Assembly (NCBI RefSeq): GCF_964355755.1
Contig: NC_092678.1
Coordinates: forward strand, 5,428,922 to 5,492,921
Source: Antedon mediterranea
Lineage: Eukaryota > Echinodermata > Crinoidea > Comatulida > Antedonidae
DNA length: 64,000 nucleotides
Direction: 5' to 3'
The first letter of the stretch is position 1, and each line of letters opens with the position of its first letter. This document shows positions 57,271 through 64,000 of this stretch, piece after piece. Made by a program: the position numbers and the translations under genes. The notes under the pieces were generated by a model that saw only the letters and a program-made list of their open reading frames with translations, was not told the DNA's origin and did no database searches.

Positions 57271-57793
57271 AAAATGTCAAAAGACGAATTTGCAGATTTA
57301 CTTTCAGATATTAGTAAAGAATATGATGGTGATGAATATTTTCAGTTAAGATTTCTGTTAAAAGACCACTGTTCTGGAGCATTATTAGGCAAAAAAAACA
57401 ACACAGGGCAGACATTATTTAATGAACTCATTGACCGAGGTCACATTTCTCATCCCCCTACAAATGTGGAGATTCTGATTGAAATTGCTAAACTGACAGA
57501 AAAGACTCAGGCTTTAACTTACCTTAATGATTTTAAAAATGAACATGAAAATGGAAATGAAATCAAGGTGAAACCAATAACAGAATTTCGTAGAAATCTT
57601 TATAAAGCTATAACAACAAATACAGTTGAAGTATCAAGAATTGCTGCAGCCTACCAGCTAGGTCATCATAATTATGGGAATACTTGGGATCTTGTATTCA
57701 AGCTTGAAAGAAGCAAACGGTTGGTGGACACAAAAGTGTCAAAGAAAAGGTTTGCAAAACAACTTGACGAGGAAGCAGGAGACATTTTGCTCG
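57271..57793 (+). CDS. Gene E exon: death effector-like domain plus helical segment
   Basis: Almost the same protein as the gene C exon, with about a dozen substitutions (for example LIDRGHISHPP for LIDRRHISYPP). It lies at the right end of the segmental duplication. Confidence 0.8.
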
Positions 57794-60700
57794 GTTGGTA
57801 ACTTTTTTATATAAAACTACTAAAATCAAATATTGCAGACAAAGAAATATTCCTGCTGTCCATTTAATGACAATTACATCCAGGTCTTAATGCAATATAC
57901 CTTACATTTCACAGGTAAATCCTCTGGTATAGATGAGCAAGAAAGGTCTGTGTCATCCACACTGCAGTCTGGTGACCACATGGAAAGAGGTGATATTATT
58001 TGTTCTCAAAATGATTAAAGTTAATTGATTCAATACAGTAAACATTTTCCGGTTTCATGTTATTGAAGGATGCTAGAATCGGCCATATCAAACGATTTGT
58101 ATAAAACTACTTTTAACCTATTTCACAGGTGAATCTTCTGGTGTACATGGAAAAGAACGTCTAGAGGCACCCACTTCGCAGACTGTTGACTCCATGGAAG
58201 AAGGTAACACAATTTCACCATTAAAATGCATGCATCCAACAACTATAACTTTCTTACAAACTAATAATAACTTTTATCCCACACTAATGGTGCTCTGCAT
58301 TTATGGTGGATTTCTTGTCATGCTAAAGGTTGCCTACAATATAATTTTCTGTTTCACAGTTGAAACCTCTCAGACAGAAGTACAAGATGCATCCACATCA
58401 CAGTCTAAAGGTCTCAACAAAGATGGTAATTTTTATTTTAATATCAATTAGTATTATTTGTTGTTTAATTGTTATTTTCAGAACAACAGTGATGATGTTT
58501 AAAAGTTATTGATTTATGTTTACTATAATTATTACATTTCTAGATTTATATGATTTCTTTGTTGTAAGTGATGATGGTGGTGAATGGGAAAATAGAGTAA
58601 TAAAGGAGCTGCAAAAATTAAGATCAGATGTCACTTGCCTAAGTCAAACAGACTGGAACCCTTCACTTTTTTGGACAGCAAACTTGTCAAAACTTTCTAA
58701 AATATGTAAAATGGTATTAGTGGGCTTTACATCAAATCCTATGACAAAATATTCAGAGTATACTGCTCAAGTAATGCTTCAACGATGGAATAGTACAAGT
58801 ATGGAAAAACTAAAACTGATTATAGCAAAAATAAACAGGGATGCCATCATACCGGATCTCTTGGACGGAGTATCTGTTAGCAAAGGTTGGGAAAAGGATT
58901 TCTATAGAAAGATCCTCAACACATTACGTGAAGAAGGTAATGTTACTCCATATCTAATAACAATTCTTTATAGTTCTCCATAGCAGACTTCAAAACTATG
59001 TTGAATAATACACATGTTCTTCTTGTGGTTATGTTTAATGATTTTTATTAAATTGTTTATTTGATAAACAAACAAAAAATTGAATAACTTAATATTTGTA
59101 TATTTATAGTTATTGGAGTGATAGTAAAGACACAGAATTCGGAACAAGAAAAACCTGTTTATAATTCATGTGTCAACAAATTTTCAAGACTGAGAAAGTT
59201 TTTTGAAAGATTCAGAGTCATCTTAAGATGTATTGGAAAGAGATCTATAATCCTTCACCTTGCTGTAAATGATGCAAATAGTTTGATTATGTTATGGGAA
59301 AGTCATTTAAAGGAAGAGTTGAAGAAAGATCTGGCAGAGATATTAGAATATCCTGCAAGTGAATTGGAAACAGAAATAGATGAGTATGAATATCAGGTTG
59401 TTCTCAGCAAACTAATGGAAAATGGTAAGTTTATTTTTTAAACACTATTGAAATATCAAAAGATAACTAACCAATGATGTTTAATTTTGTTTAACTTTAC
59501 ATTTCTAGATGTATGTGATCTCTACATTGTCAGTGATGATGTTGCATGGGAAGAAAGGGTGATAAAGGAGCTGAAAGGAAGAAAACGAGGTATTCAATGC
59601 CTTAGTCATGAAGACCCTTCACTTAGTACTGGTGACTTGTCAACTCCTACAAAGAAGTGTAAAACGGTAGTAGTGGGCTTTACACAAGGGCATGCTGATG
59701 TTTCAAATCATGTTGCTAAATTCATGCTTGAAAAAATGAAAATAAATGAAAACATGAAAAAAGCACAACTGATCATAGCAAGAACAGATGAGAACGCTGT
59801 CATACCAGACTCTTCTAAGTTAGTATCGGTTATCAATAGTTGGGATAAAGATTTCTACAGTCAGATCCTGAACACACTAAATGAAGAAGGTAAAGTTACT
59901 GTATTCAATCTCTATCATTGATAATTATCATTAATAATTTGAGTTATTATCATTATTATGGTATGAACATTATTTATATATATATATTACTTTTTTTTTT
60001 TTTTATAAATTAATATTTTTACATTTTATAGGTATTCTATTAAAAATAAACATACAGAATTTGGAACATCAAAAACAAGTTTATAATTCATGTGTGGAGA
60101 AATTTCCAGAATTGGTAAAAGTTTTCCAAGAAATGATTCCTGCCACATTACGATACATTACCGAGGGATCAATACTCTTCCACCTTGCTGTAAATGATGC
60201 CAGCAGTTTAAATAAGTTATGGGAAAGTCATGTCAAGAAAGAGTTAAAGAAAGATTTGGCAGAGATATTACAATGTCCTGCAAGTGAGTTGGAAACAGAA
60301 ATAGATGAGCATAAATACCAGGATGTTCTTGGAAAACTAACGGAAAAGGGTAAGAATTACACTGTGTTTTGGAAATGTTCCACTTTACCATCTTTAAGTA
60401 GGAGATTCCCCTCATTTACCTCTTTAGAAAAGTAAAGAGAAAGTGTAGTTTTATTTTATTGCATTTTGACCGTACACTGATAATTATAACAATCTTATTT
60501 AGGTACAAGTAGCCAAGAAGGTGTCACCACACAAACCAGTACATCCTTAGATGAACCTGTCATAGATGTTGAAGTAAGTGTTCAACATAACATATAACAA
60601 AACACATCTCTATGATAAAAAGCATAATAAACATATTGAAATAAATTACTGCTAACATATGACATTAAGCGAAAAACCTGTCCCCTCCCATTCGAACGAC

Positions 60701-62305
60701 TTTTCTGTAGTAAGTTTAAAATGAAAATAGGATCATCTTACCTCAGCATGCATCGTGCATCCATTGCACAATTATTTCTTTTTTGCAGAAGATCCTAATT
60801 TAGTTTTTCCCTTCATATAATCATAAATTAAGATTTTGTCAAACTGTATTTGTACTACCTATAGATGCAGTTGAAATTTGATATCCCATTAATCAATATA
60901 AAAAATACTTTATTACTTTATTTATAATACTTGAATTAAAAAATGTGTTAATATTATATCATCTTTAATTTTTAAGAATTATAAACAGTTGCAAATGAAA
61001 AAACTCATTGAAACGCAAGAGAATAAGCTTGAATTCCACCAAGATTCAAAACCTGACCACCACAAGTCAAATATCAATGAAAGTGCACAACATGAAATAG
61101 AGAAAGCATCAGAAATGTATGCCAAACTAAAGTTTATGAACATTAAACAATTTCTAATCCACATTTTAAACATTTCTCCTGATAATATGACAAGAAAAAT
61201 TATCCCAGATTCTGTAAAGTACATCATTGGAGAAGATAAGCCTATTACTGTAACAAAGGGACAGCCATTTGTAGTGAAGGTACAAAGTGAGAATAAAAGT
61301 GTAGAATGCAATTTAGTTGCTACTCTGATAAAGCCATCAGGGGAAACAACTGCCACAGATGAAGTAAAATATGTAGGAAGTGGAAAGTACAGAATAAAAG
61401 GTAGATGTGACGAGGAAGGTGATTGGAAGATGAATATCATTTCTGCTAGAATAAAAATTAAAGGTTCGCCAGTGAATATCAAAGTTGAACCACTAGGCCT
61501 TGTGCATACCATTGAAAACATAGCAGCACACAAAGTGGATGAGGCATTCAACGTATCAGATGTAGTATTAGACTCAGTTGGTTGCATATTGGCATCAAGC
61601 TATTGTAACGAGTTATTGAAGTTTAAAAAGTCATTTAAATTTGAGGAAAATGTAAAGGTGGCTGAAAATGCTATGGTCAGAAGAATGCATAACATGGGTA
61701 ATGGTCACATTGTGTACAGTGATTTACACAAAAACATTGTTGTGATGCTTAATAACAAATTCAAAGAATCCACTCAATTTGGTAAAGAAAAATTGAAATG
61801 TCCATGGGGCTTGGCAGTAAACAATAAAACACGAGTTCTGTATGTTGCAGACAGTGAAGTTCATTGTGTTTGTAAGTTTAATCTTGATGATGGTACGGCA
61901 TTGGGTAAGATAGGTTTAGAGGGTAGAGGAGATGGTCAAATGAAGTTCCCAAGAGATCTCACTTTAACCAAAGAAGGTCATGTAATGGTTGTTGACTGTG
62001 GTAATCATAGAATACAGATGTTTGATGCAGATGGTACCTTTATCAAAACACTTGTAAGCAAAGGTGAGGAAGATGGGAAAGTGATGAACCCGCGTGCTAT
62101 AGTAACAGACATGGATGAAAACATAATAATAACCAGTGGGGATAAGCTACAATTATTTGACAAAAATGGTGTTTTCGTAAAACGAATAGATGGCAAAGAT
62201 GATGGGATTAAGGATCCATGTGGAATATGTGGAATCTCTAATAGACCAAGAAGATTAGCTGTAGCAAATTATGGACAAGGCAATGTGAAAATACTTAATT
62301 ACTAA
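57274..62305 (+). CDS. Gene E: DED - (TIR-like - TRADD-N-like) x2 - filamin/NHL protein
   Basis: Predicted coding exons: 57274-57793, 57915-57989, 58129-58203, 58360-58425, 58544-58936, 59110-59424, 59509-59889, 60032-60349, 60503-60573 and 60977-62305, about 1180 residues. Domains: DED exon 1-173, linkers 174-245, TIR-like 1 246-376, TRADD-N-like 1 377-481, TIR-like 2 482-608, TRADD-N-like 2 609-714, linker 715-738, filamin-type Ig about 819-915, NHL about 920-1180. Every intron before the last is phase 1, so the pair could be duplicated without harm to the frame. As in gene C, the first donor is GTTGGT. Reading past it, or using the adjacent GTAACT, gives a stop after GW. Candidate AATAAA at 62515. 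Confidence 0.75.
58544..58936 (+). CDS. Gene E exon: TIR-like domain 1
   Basis: DFFVVSDDGGEWENR, CLSQTDWNPS, CKMVLVGFTSNP and LKLIIAKINRDAIIP. It is closest to the gene B TIR, not to the gene C TIR. Confidence 0.65.
59110..59424 (+). CDS. Gene E exon: TRADD N-terminal-like domain 1
   Basis: The first half (FRVILRCIGKRSIILHLAVND) follows gene B. The second half (ELKKDLAEILEYPASELETE) follows gene C, which suggests recombination within the exon. Confidence 0.6.
59509..59889 (+). CDS. Gene E exon: TIR-like domain 2
   Basis: 127 residues: DLYIVSDDVAWEERVIKEL, CLSHEDPSLS, CKTVVVGFT, AKFMLEKM and LIIARTDENAVIP. The W after the box 2 region is lost and the domain is shorter than TIR 1. Confidence 0.6.
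60032..60349 (+). CDS. Gene E exon: TRADD N-terminal-like domain 2
   Basis: 106 residues: GSILFHLAVNDASSLNKLW, KKELKKDLAEIL and ETEIDEHKY. The second half is nearly the same as gene C. Confidence 0.6.
60977..62305 (+). CDS. Gene E last exon: filamin-type Ig and NHL repeats
   Basis: 442 residues. VTKGQPFVVKVQSENKS and GRCDEEGDW mark the filamin repeat. FPRDLTLTKEGHVMVVD with GNHRIQMFD is an NHL blade. There is no B-box, coil or 8-residue repeat. Confidence 0.85.
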   Translation, partial: NYKQLQMKKLIETQENKLEFHQDSKPDHHKSNINESAQHEIEKASEMYAKLKFMNIKQFLIHILNISPDNMTRKIIPDSVKYIIGEDKPITVTKGQPFVVKVQSENKSVECNLVATLIKPSGETTATDEVKYVGSGKYRIKGRCDEEGDWKMNIISARIKIKGSPVNIKVEPLGLVHTIENIAAHKVDEAFNVSDVVLDSVGCILASSYCNELLKFKKSFKFEENVKVAENAMVRRMHNMGNGHIVYSDLHKNIVVMLNNKFKESTQFGKEKLKCPWGLAVNNKTRVLYVADSEVHCVCKFNLDDGTALGKIGLEGRGDGQMKFPRDLTLTKEGHVMVVDCGNHRIQMFDADGTFIKTLVSKGEEDGKVMNPRAIVTDMDENIIITSGDKLQLFDKNGVFVKRIDGKDDGIKDPCGICGISNRPRRLAVANYGQGNVKILNY

Positions 62306-63037
62306 ACTTGAAGCCAAAATTACACACTAAATCAAGATGGAAACGGGTCAAAAAATCACTATATGCTGATTAACACCTTGTTTATGGGAAATGACTGTTT
62401 TATGTAAGTTATACTATATTGTTCATATGTAAAAGGGTCCTACAAAAAAACAAAGCTACAGCTTTTTTATGCAGGATCCTTGTTGTATTGCAATTATGAC
62501 GTGATTGATGACTAAATAAATGTGAAAGCAACGGGTGGAGTTCAAATATATAAATGTGCAATATATATCATACAGTATGATCGAATTCACTCTTTAACAG
62601 AATAAAACTTAACTATTGTAAAAACCTTGAAAACTAGCAATAGAAAATACAGTACTATAGGAAAAATCATATTCTAACAATTATTAATTATTGAAAATAA
62701 TTCTGAATTATGCATTTTTTAGTCTTTATATTGTCTTTACCATGCCATTGAATGTTTTTTTAAATTTTAAAAGGATTTATAAACATTTTAATTAAAATCG
62801 CTGAAAACTTTAATGCAACATTCATACTAAATACATTCCTTGTTACTTGTATGATCAGAATTAAAGTCAAAGTTTTCTGTTTTATTTGTACAGTAAATTG
62901 TAAAACATTATTTATATACTATTTATAATTTTTTAGTCAAAGAACTGTGAAGGGTGAGAGAAATAATTATTTGTAAAAAAGTGATACAAAAAATAAATCT
63001 GCAAAATGAAAAATATTTCAGTGTTTAGTGTCCTTAC
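62306..63037. other. 3' flank of gene E
   Basis: AATAAA at 62515-62520 is a likely polyadenylation signal. The stretch is similar to the flank of the collapsed pseudogene at 37836-38330. No gene recognised. Confidence 0.45.
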
Positions 63038-63201
63038 CTTCTTGTTGGTAGTATGGTTGATAGACTTTTTCATCAATAATTTCACATCTATTTTAACATT
63101 GGCAAGACTGTACCTTGACAGTTGCTGTGGGATTGGTTCATCAGGTGCTGTTTCAACTGGCAATGGTTTTGGTGGCTGAACATCAATCAATGACATCACA
63201 T
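63038..63201 (-). CDS. Gene X, possible 3' exon of a further copy (partial)
   Basis: 164 bases with CAG acceptor and GTAAGG donor-like end, encoding DVMSLIDVQPPKPLPVE... It is closer to the 38331 exon than to the 21731 exon. The rest of this gene copy would lie beyond the right edge. Confidence 0.5.
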
Positions 63202-63289
63202 CTGAAAGTAAATGGTTTAAACAGTTAAAAATCAATTCAGTTCGAGTCTCTGGAAGCTATATTTTGTGTCCAACCGGACCAAATAAAAG

Positions 63290-63440
63290 TGGTTTCTAAT
63301 TGGGAGAGCCATTGAAGTGGAGGTGTGGCTTGGTTCTTTAATGTGCTTGCCTTCCAATCCCAAGGTCCAGGGTTCAATCCCGACATAACGCAAGAGTTGT
63401 AACTAGACACTACTCTACCCTCTAAGCCTGAAGTATAAAT
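63290..63440 (+). mobile_element. tRNA-derived SINE-like repeat
   Basis: GTGGCTTGGTTCTTTAATGT and GGTTCAATCCC give A- and B-box-like sequences. It matches 38560-38670. Confidence 0.5.
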
Positions 63441-64000
63441 GTAGTTTATCCATCTGTAATTGGTGAGTTACATTAGCCTGTTCACGTCGCCTAGCAAACT
63501 CTGACATTAGGTGTACATCCCCATTAGAACTTTTTGGTCAAAATCCTTATCAGATATATCAACTAAGCAGGTGATTAATGACTTGAATCCTATTATACCC
63601 CTGTAATATTATTAGCTCTCTTGTAATTGATTGATTAGGAAAAGGTACATTCTTCAGTATGCAAGGTCAATGGTCAGGCAAAAACTAGCAGAAGTCAGCA
63701 ATGATCAAAAGGTTTAACGACCTGCCTATCAAAGTTGGACTTATATAAACACATGTCACAGTAGGAGGTTAAATGACATTTACCCAAAGTTTTGAAAAAC
63801 TTCAGGTAAAAATGAACACATTCTCTAATGGGGCTGTACACGTAATGGAAGTTTAACCCATTTTGTAAAAAATAATTTGGAAGCGTTTCTACTAGAGGGA
63901 GTCTTAAATCAAATGGTCTCAATTGGAAGGTGTTCCCTTATAACTTGAAAAGTCTTTAATTGGGGTGAAAGTGGTAATTTCAGTTTAATATATAAATGTA
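63441..64000. other. Intergenic or intronic end of the window
   Basis: Parts match about 38840-39100 (for example TAGTTTATCCATC and CCTAGCAAACTC). No exon recognised. Confidence 0.4.

Larger units (their letters stand above)
44905..57990. repeat. Segmental duplication, copy 2
   Basis: Matches 21280-30870. Its extra length is explained by the Helitron (50883-53430) and the LINE composite (about 54422-56233). It lacks the Harbinger element of copy 1. Confidence 0.8.

Overview
This is animal genomic DNA: AT-rich, with short exons bounded by GT/AG introns, no bacterial gene packing, and many eukaryotic mobile elements (LTR, non-LTR and Penelope-like retrotransposons, Helitron, Harbinger, tRNA-derived SINEs). 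Death-fold, TIR, TRADD-N-like and filamin/NHL domains in expanded tandem copies suggest an invertebrate, most likely a marine deuterostome such as an echinoderm. The species is a guess. All gene models are my own manual splices, without transcript support.

The core of the window is a tandem array of related plus-strand genes that look like innate-immune or death-signalling scaffolds. Gene A (3347-6333) is two death effector-like domains (DED) plus a three-helix membrane tail. Gene B (16599-21165) is DED, linkers, TIR-like, TRADD-N-like, an 8-residue repeat tract, filamin-type Ig and NHL propeller. Gene C (30136-36837) has the same order plus a B-box and coiled coil before the filamin/NHL part. 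Gene D (41893-44301) is a short form without TIR and TRADD-N. Gene E (57274-62305) carries the TIR/TRADD-N pair twice. A broken gene A-like 5' end lies at 2102-2540, and a collapsed B-box/NHL pseudogene lies at about 37545-37835.

Genes B to E share a core promoter: TATAAATAG, with a perfect NF-kappaB-type decamer starting exactly 11 bases after the TATA start, followed by a 5' UTR exon. This suggests direct Rel/NF-kappaB control of predicted upstream signalling proteins, i.e. a possible feedback circuit.

Between the array members lie minus-strand copies of an unrecognised gene X (about 696 codons over 12 exons), head to head with the DED genes. Two copies are intact (22919-28182 and 46551-50823) and belong to a large, recent segmental duplication. 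Other copies are relics (1-320, 8253-8311, 14246-14392, 38331-40611) or run off the right edge (63038-63201).

Mobile elements mark the history. They include a Ty3/gypsy-type LTR element with apparently identical LTRs and one intact 1635-codon ORF (8480-14160), a Penelope-like GIY-YIG fragment with a hammerhead-like end (about 6757-7314), and a Harbinger-type MITE (24141-25067). A Helitron (50883-53430) and a LINE/Helitron-like composite (about 54422-56233) complete the list. The MITE, Helitron and composite are each missing from the other copy of the segmental duplication, so their empty sites can be read directly.
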